Shown here: piece by piece, positions 17,897 through 29,393 of the stretch
Numbering within the stretch: position 1 is the stretch's first letter
Layout of the letters: each line of letters opens with the position of its first letter
Assembly: GCF_006440675.2 (NCBI RefSeq)
Contig: NZ_CP083951.1
Location: 3,071,501-3,135,500 of the forward strand
DNA length: 64,000 nt
Reading direction: 5' to 3'
From: Mesorhizobium sp. B2-8-5
Lineage (GTDB): Bacteria > Pseudomonadota > Alphaproteobacteria > Rhizobiales > Rhizobiaceae
Translations under genes and position numbers: made by a program
Notes under the pieces: generated by a model
The model's input: the letters and a program-made list of their open reading frames with translations, nothing else
Database searches by the model: none
Told to the model about the DNA's origin: nothing

Positions 17897-17980
17897 ATAA
17901 CCTCAGAGTTAATGAAACGCCGCAAAATATCATTTTACCGAACCAAACCGCTCGTGCAATGTGGCTTCGGAGGATCGAAA
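17897..17980 (+). promoter_or_regulatory. pcaD promoter with PcaQ-type box
   Basis: ATAACC-TCAG-AGTTAA at 17897-17912 matches the known PcaQ dyad with one mismatch, directly after the pcaQ start codon region. The ribosome site GGAGG of pcaD is at 17969-17973. The segment is duplicated in inverted orientation at 16862-16934. Confidence 0.82.
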
Positions 17981-17982
17981 TC

Positions 17983-18795
17983 GTGCCATTCGTCAGCATA
18001 GGCGGCGTCACGCTGCATCACCGCCATATCGAGGCGCCCGGCACATCGCGTCCGATCGTCTTCATCAATTCGCTGGGCACCGATTTCCGCATCTGGGACG
18101 ACGTCATCGCGCGGCTTGCTGGTGAAATGCCGATGCTGGTCTACGACAAGCGCGGCCACGGACTGTCGGACTTCGGCGGCGGCGTACGTTCCATCGACGA
18201 CCATGTTGATGATCTGGCAGCCCTCATCGACCATTTCGGTTTCGACAAGGTCGTGCTCTTCGGCCTGTCCGTCGGCGGCATGATTGCGCAGCGGCTCTAT
18301 ACCCGCCATCCCAAATATGTAGAGGCTCTGATCCTCAGCGACACGGCGCACAAGATCGGCACCGCCGAAAGCTGGAACACGCGCATCGCGACTGTCGAGC
18401 GCGACGGCATCGAGGCGATCGCCGAAGGCATCATGAAAGTGTGGTTCACGCTGCAATTCCATGCCAAGCGTGCGGCGGACCTGGCCGGCTGCTGCAACAT
18501 GCTGACCAGGCAGGCACTGCCTGGTTACATCGGCACATGCATGGCGGTGCGCGATGCCGATTTCACCGACAGCGCGCGACGCATCGCGGTGCCGACGCTT
18601 TGCATCGTTGGCGATCAGGACGGTTCGACGCCGCCGGATCTTGTCCGCTCGCTGGCCGGAATGATCCCCGGCGCACGCTTCGAAGTGATCCGCGATGCCG
18701 CGCATATACCGTGCATCGAGCAGCCCGAAGCGCTCGTCACCCTGATCCGCGATTTCGTCGCCTCATTGCCTGAGGGAAAGTCTGCTCATGGATGA
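17983..18795 (+). CDS. pcaD: 3-oxoadipate enol-lactonase
   Basis: Hydrolyses beta-ketoadipate enol-lactone to beta-ketoadipate. Alpha/beta-hydrolase, 270 residues, with the nucleophile elbow GLSVGG (Ser96), acid Asp213 (GDQDGS) and His241 (AAHIP). GTG at 17983 is chosen because GGAGG lies nine bases upstream. An in-frame ATG at 17959 falls inside the ribosome-site region and within the promoter duplicate, so it is unlikely. It is the first gene of pcaDCHGB and overlaps pcaC by eight bases. Confidence 0.92.
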   Translation: MPFVSIGGVTLHHRHIEAPGTSRPIVFINSLGTDFRIWDDVIARLAGEMPMLVYDKRGHGLSDFGGGVRSIDDHVDDLAALIDHFGFDKVVLFGLSVGGMIAQRLYTRHPKYVEALILSDTAHKIGTAESWNTRIATVERDGIEAIAEGIMKVWFTLQFHAKRAADLAGCCNMLTRQALPGYIGTCMAVRDADFTDSARRIAVPTLCIVGDQDGSTPPDLVRSLAGMIPGARFEVIRDAAHIPCIEQPEALVTLIRDFVASLPEGKSAHG

Positions 18796-19186
18796 TGTCA
18801 CGAAGAACCGCTACCGGACCGGGCTCGAGGTCCGCCGCTCCGTGCTCGGCAGTCCGCATGTCGACCGCGCCGAGGATGCAGCGACCGATTTCGACCGGCC
18901 GTTCCAGCAGTTGATCACCGAAGCCGCCTGGGGAACGGTATGGGCGCGACCCGGCTGGTCGAAGCGCGAGCGCTCGATCGTGACGCTGGCGCTGCTTGCA
19001 GCGCTCGGCCATGACGAGGAAGTGGCCATGCATGTGCGCGCCACCGCCAATACGGGCGCCTCGCGCGACGACATCTGCGAGGCCTTCCTGCATGTCGCGA
19101 TCTATGCCGGCGTGCCGGCCGCCAACCGCGCCTTCAAGATCGCCAAGCAGGTGTTCGCGCAGATGGACGGAGCCGATCATGGCTGA
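18788..19186 (+). CDS. pcaC: 4-carboxymuconolactone decarboxylase
   Basis: Decarboxylates gamma-carboxymuconolactone to the enol-lactone used by PcaD. At 132 residues it is the usual stand-alone PcaC length, with the CMD domain (about 35-125) including the [19 protein letters not shown] and [13 protein letters not shown] helices. It overlaps pcaD at the 5' end and pcaH by eight bases at the 3' end, so the operon is translationally coupled. Confidence 0.93.
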   Translation: MDDVTKNRYRTGLEVRRSVLGSPHVDRAEDAATDFDRPFQQLITEAAWGTVWARPGWSKRERSIVTLALLAALGHDEEVAMHVRATANTGASRDDICEAFLHVAIYAGVPAANRAFKIAKQVFAQMDGADHG

Positions 19187-19931
19187 GACCGGCTCCAACC
19201 AGGCGCTGGAAGCCGGCGCCTTCTTCCAGCGCGACCGCCAATGGCATCCACCGGCGTTGACGCCGAACTACAAAAGCTCGGTGCTGCGTTCGCCGCAGAA
19301 AGCGCTGCTGTCGTTCGACAACACTCTGTCGGAATTGACCGGCCCGGTGTTCGGGCACGCGATGCTCGGCGAGCTCGACAACGACCTGATCCACAATTTC
19401 GCCAGACCCGGCGAGAGCGCCATCGGCGAGCGCATCATCGTCCATGGACGCGTGCTGGACGAGCGCGGCAAGGGCGTTCCTGGCGTGCTGCTCGAATCCT
19501 GGCAGGCCAATGCAGGCGGCCGCTACCGTCACAAGAAGGACGGGTATCTTGCGCCGCTCGATCCGAATTTTGGCGGCTGCGGCCGCACCATCACCGGCGA
19601 GGACGGCGGCTACGCGTTTCGCACCGTCAGGCCCGGACCGTATCCCTGGCCGAACGGGCCGAACGACTGGCGGCCGGCGCACATCCATTTTTCCGTGTTC
19701 GGCCACGGCTTCGCGCAGCGTCTGATCACGCAGATGTATTTCGAGGGCGATCCGCTGATCTGGCGTTGTCCGATCGTCGGCGGCATTTCCAACAAGGTCG
19801 CGGTCGAGGCGCTGATCGCGGCGCTCGATATGCAGTCGACTATCCCGATGGACGCGCTTGCCTACAAGTTCGACATCGTGCTGCGCGGGCGGCGCTCGAC
19901 GCTGTTCGAGAACAGGCCGGAGGGCAATTGA
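19179..19931 (+). CDS. pcaH: protocatechuate 3,4-dioxygenase beta subunit
   Basis: Catalytic subunit of the intradiol ring-cleavage enzyme, 250 residues. The non-heme Fe(III) ligands can be assigned as Tyr116 (GGRYRHK), Tyr155 (PGPYPWPN), His168 and His170 ([11 protein letters not shown]). The N-terminal assembly region (about 1-60) is present. It acts with PcaG encoded immediately downstream; the stop and start overlap by one base (TGATG). Confidence 0.95.
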   Translation: MAETGSNQALEAGAFFQRDRQWHPPALTPNYKSSVLRSPQKALLSFDNTLSELTGPVFGHAMLGELDNDLIHNFARPGESAIGERIIVHGRVLDERGKGVPGVLLESWQANAGGRYRHKKDGYLAPLDPNFGGCGRTITGEDGGYAFRTVRPGPYPWPNGPNDWRPAHIHFSVFGHGFAQRLITQMYFEGDPLIWRCPIVGGISNKVAVEALIAALDMQSTIPMDALAYKFDIVLRGRRSTLFENRPEGN

Positions 19932-20545
19932 TGACGCAGTCGCTCGACCGGCTGAAGGAAAGCCCTTCGCAGACCGCTGGACCCTATGTGCATATCGGGC
20001 TGACGCCCAATTTCTGCGGCATCGGCGGCGTCTATGCGAGCGACCTCGGTTCGGCGATGGTCAACGGTGAGACCAAGGGCGAGCGCATCGAGTTGCGCAT
20101 CCGCGTGCTCGACGGCACCGGCACGCCGCTGAAGGACGCGCTGGTCGAGATCTGGCAAGCGGACGCCGAGGGGCTCTACAACTCACCGGCCGAGATGCGC
20201 GGCGCCGCCGATCCAAACTTCCAGGGCTGGGGCCGGCAGCCGACCGACATGGAAACGGGCGTCTGCCTGTTCCGGACGATCAAGCCGGGCCGGGTACCGT
20301 TCCGCGACGGACGACCGATGGCGCCGCATATCACGCTGTGGATCGTGGCGCGTGGCATCAATATCGGCCTGCACACCAGGCTCTACTTCTCCGACGAGGA
20401 GAAGGCCAATGCCGAGGACCCTATCCTTGCGCGCATCGAGCATCGCCTGCGCGTGCCGACGCTGATCGCCGAGCGTCAGGGCAATACCTACGTCTTCGAT
20501 ATCCATTTGCAGGGCGAAAAGGAGACGGTCTTCTTCGACAGCTGA
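19931..20545 (+). CDS. pcaG: protocatechuate 3,4-dioxygenase alpha subunit
   Basis: Non-iron-binding partner of PcaH, 204 residues. It shows the intradiol-dioxygenase fold (ESPSQTAGPYVHIGLTP, VEIWQADAEGLYNSP, PHITLWIVARGINIGLHTRLYF) without the Tyr/Tyr/His/His set, as expected for the alpha subunit. It converts protocatechuate to 3-carboxy-cis,cis-muconate together with PcaH. Confidence 0.95.
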   Translation: MTQSLDRLKESPSQTAGPYVHIGLTPNFCGIGGVYASDLGSAMVNGETKGERIELRIRVLDGTGTPLKDALVEIWQADAEGLYNSPAEMRGAADPNFQGWGRQPTDMETGVCLFRTIKPGRVPFRDGRPMAPHITLWIVARGINIGLHTRLYFSDEEKANAEDPILARIEHRLRVPTLIAERQGNTYVFDIHLQGEKETVFFDS

Positions 20546-20556
20546 CCGTGGCCGCC

Positions 20557-22781
<2,225 letters not shown>

Positions 22782-22794
22782 TCCGCCTGGACGG

Positions 22795-24000
<1,206 letters not shown>

Positions 24001-24804
24001 CTAGGCAGCTTTCCCTTTGGCGGCCCCTTGATGCGCCGCCTTGGTGCGGGCCTGCAGGTCGCGCAATGTCTTCAGCTCGAGTTCGGTCGGCGCCGGCGTC
24101 TCGTCAAGGGCCTGCGCGAACTTGACCGTCCAGCCACAGGTTTCCTGCACCTGCTCGCGGCTGACGCCCGGATGCAGCGAGACGACGGTGAATTCCTTGG
24201 TCACCGGGTCCGGCTTCCAGAAGGCGAGGTCGGTGATCAGCAAAGTCGGGCCGGCCGTGTCGATGCCGAGGCGCTCGCGATGATCGCCACCGTCGCCATG
24301 GCCGAAGGAGGTGAAGAAGTCGATCTTCTCGACCATGCCGCGCTTCGACTGCGCCATGGTGATGTAGACCTGCCTCGACGAGGTGGCGATCTCCGGCGCG
24401 CCGCCGCCGCCGGGCAGGCGGGTCTTGGGATGCGCATAGTCGCCGATGACGGTGGTGTTGATGTTGCCGAATTTGTCGAGCTGGGCGGCGCCCAGGAAGC
24501 CGATCGAGATGCGGCCGCCCTGCAGCCAGTAGCGGAACATCTCCGGCACCGCGACGGTGGTGACCGCCGTCTCGCACAACTCGCCGTCGCCGATCGACAG
24601 CGGCAGCACGTCGGGCGCCGTGCCGATGGTGCCGCTCTCATAGATCAGCGTGATGTCGGGAGCATGCGTCAGCCGCGCGACATTGCAGGCGGCCGACGGC
24701 GCGCCGATGCCGACGAAGCAGACATCGTCGCTTTTCAGCGCGCGGCTGGCGGCGATCGTCATCATCTCGTTTGGGGTGAAGCCCATATCCTTCGCGTCGC
24801 TCAT
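24001..24804 (-). CDS. pcaJ: 3-oxoadipate CoA-transferase subunit B
   Basis: Beta subunit of the succinyl-CoA:3-oxoadipate CoA-transferase, 267 residues. The catalytic glutamate is Glu56 in YESGTIG. With its partner it is of the glutaconate-CoA-transferase-like PcaIJ type common in Rhizobiales and actinobacteria. The start at 24804 overlaps the pcaI stop by four bases. Confidence 0.9.
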   Translation of the reverse strand: MSDAKDMGFTPNEMMTIAASRALKSDDVCFVGIGAPSAACNVARLTHAPDITLIYESGTIGTAPDVLPLSIGDGELCETAVTTVAVPEMFRYWLQGGRISIGFLGAAQLDKFGNINTTVIGDYAHPKTRLPGGGGAPEIATSSRQVYITMAQSKRGMVEKIDFFTSFGHGDGGDHRERLGIDTAGPTLLITDLAFWKPDPVTKEFTVVSLHPGVSREQVQETCGWTVKFAQALDETPAPTELELKTLRDLQARTKAAHQGAAKGKAA

Positions 24805-25658
24805 GCGGCTTTCCTCAGATGCTCGACGCGACCGGCAAAGTCGTCCGCGCTGCTCTCGATGACGTTCTTCTGGATCCAGGCCTGGAAGCGGTCGCGGTCG
24901 GCGGCGATCTCGTCCCATTCCAGATAGGCGGCGTTGTCGCGCTCGTAATAGCCATGCGCGTAGGAGGGGTGCGAGCCGCCCGGCACGACCGAGATCGCCG
25001 CGATCGTCCAGTTCGGCAGCACGGTAAGATTGGGGTGGAGGTCATCGAAATTGTCGACCACTTCCTCGACCGTCACCACGGCGCGCTTTGCGGCAAGAAC
25101 GGCCTCCTTCTGGATGCCGATAATGCCCTCGACCAGCACGTTGCCTTTCCGGTCCGCCTTCTGCGCATGGATGAAGGTGACGTCGGGCCGGATCGCCGGA
25201 ACGGCGGCAAGCACCTCGCCGGTGAACGGGCAGGTCACGGATTTGATGTTCGGATTGACCGCGGCGAGACCGGCGCCGCGATAGCCGCGAAACACCGCGC
25301 AGGGCAGGCCGGCGGCGCCCGCCTCATAGCCATTGGCCATGCCGGCGTGGCTGTGTTCCTCGACCTCGATGGCGCGGGGAAAGCCGTTCTCGATGGCGTC
25401 GCGGGCGCGCCTGAGCAGGCCGACGCCCGGATTGCCGACATAGGAGAAGACGACCTTCTTCGCCATGCCCATGCCGATCATCTGGTCGTAGATCAGGTCG
25501 GGCGTCATACGGATCAGCGTCAGGTCGCGAAAGCCCTGGCGGATCGCCTCATGCGCGGCAGCGGTCGGGATCAGATGCGTGAAGCCCTCGAAAGCGACGG
25601 TGTTGCCGTCATGCAGATTCTCCGCGACCGCCTCTTTCAGCGGCAGGAACTTGACCAT
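24801..25658 (-). CDS. pcaI: 3-oxoadipate CoA-transferase subunit A
   Basis: Alpha subunit, 285 residues, of the longer glutaconate-transferase-like type. The glycine-rich CoA site GFTHLIPTAAAHEAIRQG is near residues 25-42. It is first in pcaIJF and divergent from pcaR. GTTCGTATTGCGAAC in the 107-bp gap is a candidate operator. It activates beta-ketoadipate with CoA from succinyl-CoA. Confidence 0.9.
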   Translation of the reverse strand: MVKFLPLKEAVAENLHDGNTVAFEGFTHLIPTAAAHEAIRQGFRDLTLIRMTPDLIYDQMIGMGMAKKVVFSYVGNPGVGLLRRARDAIENGFPRAIEVEEHSHAGMANGYEAGAAGLPCAVFRGYRGAGLAAVNPNIKSVTCPFTGEVLAAVPAIRPDVTFIHAQKADRKGNVLVEGIIGIQKEAVLAAKRAVVTVEEVVDNFDDLHPNLTVLPNWTIAAISVVPGGSHPSYAHGYYERDNAAYLEWDEIAADRDRFQAWIQKNVIESSADDFAGRVEHLRKAA

Positions 25659-25681
25659 CTCCGGGCTCCTTGGTGCGAAAA

Positions 25682-25696
25682 GTTCGTATTGCGAAC
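25682..25696. promoter_or_regulatory. candidate PcaR operator GTTCGTATTGCGAAC
   Basis: A perfect 5-bp inverted repeat with a 5-bp spacer between divergent pcaI and pcaR. It resembles the Pseudomonas putida PcaR site (GTTCGATAATCGCAC, recalled) and IclR-family sites in general. The surrounding DNA is AT-rich. Confidence 0.6.
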
Positions 25697-25765
25697 ATAT
25701 GTTTTATATGAGATACTTTTAACTCCAACCTTTGCATTGAGTCAACGCCGGCCTGGAGGCCGCTC

Positions 25766-26536
25766 GTGGAAGAGGAAGCAATTTCACGCGACCATGTCGG
25801 TTCGCTCGAGCGTGGCCTGGCGGTGATGGAAATCCTCGCGCGCCACCCGGCCGGCATGACGCTGACCGAGATGGCAGAGGAGGCGGATCTCACGCGCGCG
25901 GGGGCCAGGCGCTTTCTGCTGACATTGGTCGCGACGGGCTATGCGACGCAATCCGGCCGACTGTTTTCGCTGTCGCCGCGCCTTTTGACCGTCGCGCGGA
26001 CCTGGCTCGGCGGTGCTTCGCTCTGGACCTTCGCTGCGCCTGTCATGCGTGAGGTGGCCGGCAAATTCGACGAAGCCTGCAACGCGGCCGTGCTGTCGGG
26101 CGAAGACGTCGTCTATGTGGCGCGCATCCCTGGACGGCGTATCCTGAGCGTGGCGCTCGACGTCGGCACGCGGCTGCCGGCCTATTGCACGTCGATGGGG
26201 CGGGTGCTGCTTTCCGGCCTGCCGGCGGATGACTTGAAGACTTTCCTTGCTGAGGCGTCCATCGAGCGGCGGACGCCGAAGACGATCACCGGCCGCGCCG
26301 CGGTCGGCAAGGCCATAAACAAGGCGAGGGCGGAGGGCTTCGCCGTCGTCGACGAAGAGCTGGAGCTCGGCCTGCGCTCGATCGCGGTGCCGATCGTCGA
26401 TCGCGCCGGCCGCACAGTCGCCGCCATCAACGTCTCGACCCAGTCGGCGCGTTTCTCGGTCGAGGCGATGGAGCGCGAGATCCTGCCGGTGCTGCGCAAG
26501 GCCAAGCAGCGCGTCGAGGAATTCTTCTTCGTTTGA
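25766..26536 (+). CDS. pcaR: IclR-family regulator PcaR
   Basis: Activator of the CoA-transferase and thiolase genes in response to beta-ketoadipate, 256 residues. N-terminal winged HTH (about 12-60, LEILARHPAGMTLTEMAEEA-like) and C-terminal IclR effector domain (about 75-250, with YCTSMGRVLLSGLP) are present. The GTG start at 25766 is supported by GGAGG six bases upstream. It is divergent from pcaIJF and is followed by a GC-rich hairpin. Confidence 0.88.
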   Translation: MEEEAISRDHVGSLERGLAVMEILARHPAGMTLTEMAEEADLTRAGARRFLLTLVATGYATQSGRLFSLSPRLLTVARTWLGGASLWTFAAPVMREVAGKFDEACNAAVLSGEDVVYVARIPGRRILSVALDVGTRLPAYCTSMGRVLLSGLPADDLKTFLAEASIERRTPKTITGRAAVGKAINKARAEGFAVVDEELELGLRSIAVPIVDRAGRTVAAINVSTQSARFSVEAMEREILPVLRKAKQRVEEFFFV

Positions 26537-26537
26537 T

Positions 26538-26556
26538 GCCCAACCGACCGTTGGGC
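26538..26556 (+). terminator. hairpin after pcaR
   Basis: GCCCAAC and GTTGGGC pair perfectly around CGACC, starting two bases after the pcaR stop. No T-run follows, so termination strength is uncertain. Confidence 0.5.
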
Positions 26557-26590
26557 CGAAGGCCGTTGACGGTTCATTTCAGATACGCTA

Positions 26591-26622
26591 ATGAACAGGA
26601 TTATACAGGTTCATTGAACAGG
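26591..26622. promoter_or_regulatory. TGAACAGG repeats upstream of the GntR regulator
   Basis: Just before the gntR-type gene, TGAACAGG occurs twice in the same direction (about 26591 and 26614). TGAAC and GTTCA form an inverted pair spaced by 12 bases. This is a plausible autoregulatory operator for the GntR/UTRA protein; inference only. Confidence 0.4.
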
Positions 26623-26629
26623 TATCGAT

Positions 26630-27355
26630 ATGGCTCGTCGCGCGATGCAGATCACTCCCGGCACGGGCAAGCCCGAGCAGATCGCAACGGTTCTGGAACA
26701 TGAGATACGCTCCGGCCTGCTCGGCTTCGGCGACCGCCTGCAGAGCGAGAGCGAACTTGTCCAACGCTTCTCCGTCAGTCGCAACACGGTCCGCAAGGGG
26801 CTGGAGGAACTGTCGAGCCGCGGGCTGATTACCACCAAGGTCGGCATCGGCTCCTTCGTGACCTTCGACGGCATGCCGGTCGATGACGCGATCGGCTGGT
26901 CGCGCGCGCTTGCCAATGCGGGCGCCAATGCCGAGACCCGCACATTGCGGCTCGAGATCATCGACGACGCGGAACTGGCGGCCAGGCTTGGCGTCGAGAG
27001 CGCGTCCTTCATTGCGGTCGACCGCGCCCGCACCAATGCCGATGACGGCCATGCAATCTCGATCGAGCGCAGCCGTCTGCCGCTGTCGCCCGAATTGGAA
27101 GACATACCCCTGCGCGGCTTGCGCAAAGGCACGCTGCACCAGACGCTGCGCGGGGCAGGGCTGGTGCCCGATCACGGCGAGGAATGGGTCGACATCGAGA
27201 TGTTGAGCGCGGCCGACGCCGCGATCCTCGCCTGCGCCCCCGGCACGCCGTTCCTGCGCACGCGCCGCCTGACGCGCGCCGCCGACGGGCGCGCCATCGA
27301 ATTCGTCACCAGCCTGCTCAACCCCGCGCATTTCGCGCTTCACCTGGAGTTCTGA
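26630..27355 (+). CDS. GntR-family regulator with UTRA (HutC-type) ligand domain
   Basis: 241 residues. The winged HTH at about 16-78 (ELVQRFSVSRNTVRKGLEEL) is followed by a UTRA ligand domain (about 95-238, ending EFVTSLLNPAHFALHLEF). It begins a run of seven same-strand genes with gaps of a few bases (ADP-ribosylglycohydrolase family, PfkB kinase, polyamine-class ABC importer), so it is the likely local regulator. UTRA domains bind small metabolites such as sugar phosphates; the effector is unknown. Confidence 0.9.
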   Translation: MARRAMQITPGTGKPEQIATVLEHEIRSGLLGFGDRLQSESELVQRFSVSRNTVRKGLEELSSRGLITTKVGIGSFVTFDGMPVDDAIGWSRALANAGANAETRTLRLEIIDDAELAARLGVESASFIAVDRARTNADDGHAISIERSRLPLSPELEDIPLRGLRKGTLHQTLRGAGLVPDHGEEWVDIEMLSAADAAILACAPGTPFLRTRRLTRAADGRAIEFVTSLLNPAHFALHLEF

Positions 27356-27357
27356 GC

Positions 27358-28389
27358 ATGGCGGCCGACGCGATTGATCGGGCAATGGGCGCACTGATCG
27401 GCGGGGCGCTGGGCGATGCGCTGGGCATGCCGACGCAGCTTCTGTCGCCGGCCCGCATCGCCGAGCTCTACGGTCATGTCGAGGATTTCGTCGCGCCTGC
27501 CGCCGACCACCCGGTGTCGAAGGGACTGCCGGCCGGCGCGATCACCGACGACACCGAGCAAGCGCTGCTGCTTGGCCGCATCCTGGTCGAGTCCGGCGAG
27601 CGTTTCGACCATGCGCGCTGGGTCAGCGCGCTGCTCGACTGGGAGCGCGACGTCAAGGCGCGCGGCAGCTACGACCTGCTTGGACCATCGACCAAGCGCG
27701 CCATCGACGCCATCAACAGCGGCGTGCCGGCCGAAGAGGCCGGACGCAACGGCGACACCAATGGCGCGGCAATGCGCATCGCGCCGGTCGGCATCATGAT
27801 GCCGCCGGAGCCGCTCGACGCGCTGGTCGCTAAAGTCGCGGAGACCTGCCGGGCCACGCACAACACCTCGATAGCCATTGCCTCGGCCGCGGCGGTCGCC
27901 GCCGCGGTCAGTCTCGGTGTCTCGGGTGGCGACTGGCGAGCCGCTTCCGGCCATGCCGCCGCGGCTGCAAGACTGGGTGCAGCGCTCGGCCATTGGGTCA
28001 CCGGCGGCGACATCGCCGCGCGCATTCTCTGGGCGCAGTCGCTTGTCCGCGGCAAGGCGGAGAAGGAAGCAATCAAGCTGATCGTCGACCTGGTCGGCAC
28101 GGGCGTCGCCAGCCAGGAATCGGTGCCAGCGGCATTCGCGGTGCTGGAGGTCGCGCAAGGCGATGCATGGCGGGCTGCGGTGATCGCGGCCAATCTCGGC
28201 GGCGACACCGACACGATCGGGGCGATTGCCGCCGGCATGGCCGGCGCCTGCGCCGGCCTGTCGAGACTGCCGCAGGATCGCATCCCCGAATTGCATGGCA
28301 TCGACATCGCGGATGTCCGCGCGCTGGCCGGGGCTCTGGTCGCGGTCCGGACGGCCAAGACCGGTCCAGGCAAGGAGAACGCGGCGTGA
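27358..28389 (+). CDS. ADP-ribosylglycohydrolase (DraG) family protein
   Basis: 343 residues, all-alpha ADP-ribosyl-GH fold. Metal-site motifs are intact: TDDTEQ (63-68), NGDTNGAAMRI near 131-141, and GGDTDTIGAI (281-290). Family members cleave N- or O-glycosidic bonds to ADP-ribose, yet this one sits between a UTRA regulator and a PfkB kinase in a transport operon. A catabolic glycoside hydrolase on an imported ribosylated compound is a reasonable alternative. It starts two bases after the gntR stop and overlaps the kinase by four bases (GTGA). Confidence 0.85.
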   Translation: MAADAIDRAMGALIGGALGDALGMPTQLLSPARIAELYGHVEDFVAPAADHPVSKGLPAGAITDDTEQALLLGRILVESGERFDHARWVSALLDWERDVKARGSYDLLGPSTKRAIDAINSGVPAEEAGRNGDTNGAAMRIAPVGIMMPPEPLDALVAKVAETCRATHNTSIAIASAAAVAAAVSLGVSGGDWRAASGHAAAAARLGAALGHWVTGGDIAARILWAQSLVRGKAEKEAIKLIVDLVGTGVASQESVPAAFAVLEVAQGDAWRAAVIAANLGGDTDTIGAIAAGMAGACAGLSRLPQDRIPELHGIDIADVRALAGALVAVRTAKTGPGKENAA

Positions 28390-29354
28390 GTGGGCGGCTC
28401 GTCCATGTCGGCAGCGCGGTGGTCGACTATGTCTACCGCATCGATGCCTTGCCGGCGGCCGGCACGGAAAAGACCGCGACGAGCTACGCCCGCGTCGCCG
28501 GCGGCGGCTTCAACATGATGGTCGCGGCAAACCGCACCGGCATGAAGGTGGTGTTCGGCGGCCAGCTCGGCACCGGGCCGGACGGAGACTTCCTGCGCGC
28601 AGCCTTCGCGGCCGAAGGCATCGAGACGCTGACGCCGCCATCGCCTTCGATGGACAGCGGCAATTGCGTCGCCATGATCAGCGGCGACGCCGAACGCACC
28701 TTCGTCTCCTGGCCGGGCGCCGAGAGCCGGCTCACTCCGGACATGATGAAGCCGGTCCAAGTCGTTGCGGGTGATTGGGTTTTCACCTCCGGCTACACGC
28801 TGAGCTATCCTGGCAGTCGCGACGTGCTCACGGACTGGATCGAGGCGCTGCCGGCCGGCATTCCTTTCGTCTTCGATCCGACACCGGTGATCGCCGATAT
28901 TCCACGGCCGATCCTGGACAGGGTGCTGGGGCGCGCGACCTGGCTGAGCTGCAACACCGACGAGGCCGCAGAGATTGCCGGCGCCGGCGACGCCCAAACC
29001 GTCGCCATCCGGTTGCTCGCCGAGCATTGCCCCAGAGCCGAAGGCGTCGTCATCCGCGCCGGCGCGCATGGCTGCCTGGTGCGCATGGCCGACGGCGGTA
29101 CCCGGGCGGTGCCCGGCTTCGAGGTGGAGGCCGTCGATACCAATGGCGCCGGCGACACGCATATCGGCGCCTTTGTCAGTGGCCTGTCGCACGGTATGCG
29201 CCCTTGCGAGGCGGCCCGTTACGCCAACGCCGCCGCGGCCCTTTCCGTCACCCGCCATGGCGGGTCTTCGGCGCCGACCGATGAAGAGATCCAGGAGTTC
29301 CTGACCCAGCGCGGCGCAGCGACGGCCGCGCTTGGCCGAGCGGAAGCGACTTAA
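28386..29354 (+). CDS. PfkB/ribokinase-family carbohydrate kinase
   Basis: ATP-dependent sugar or nucleoside kinase, 322 residues. The N-terminal glycine-rich GGGFNMMVAANRTG and the C-terminal DTNGAGDTH with catalytic base Asp257 are both present. The GTG start at 28386 gives a four-base overlap with the hydrolase gene. It presumably phosphorylates the sugar released by that hydrolase. The substrate is unknown. Confidence 0.88.
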   Translation: MSGRLVHVGSAVVDYVYRIDALPAAGTEKTATSYARVAGGGFNMMVAANRTGMKVVFGGQLGTGPDGDFLRAAFAAEGIETLTPPSPSMDSGNCVAMISGDAERTFVSWPGAESRLTPDMMKPVQVVAGDWVFTSGYTLSYPGSRDVLTDWIEALPAGIPFVFDPTPVIADIPRPILDRVLGRATWLSCNTDEAAEIAGAGDAQTVAIRLLAEHCPRAEGVVIRAGAHGCLVRMADGGTRAVPGFEVEAVDTNGAGDTHIGAFVSGLSHGMRPCEAARYANAAAALSVTRHGGSSAPTDEEIQEFLTQRGAATAALGRAEAT

Positions 29355-29393
29355 CAAGCCCGTCAATCGGGCAAACAATGAGAGGAAAATACC

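Noticed and set aside
24001..25658. pcaIJ as glutaconate CoA-transferase genes
   Set aside because: The sequences are of the glutaconate-transferase-like type, but the operon with pcaF, divergent pcaR and the adjacent pca genes makes 3-oxoadipate the substrate with high likelihood.
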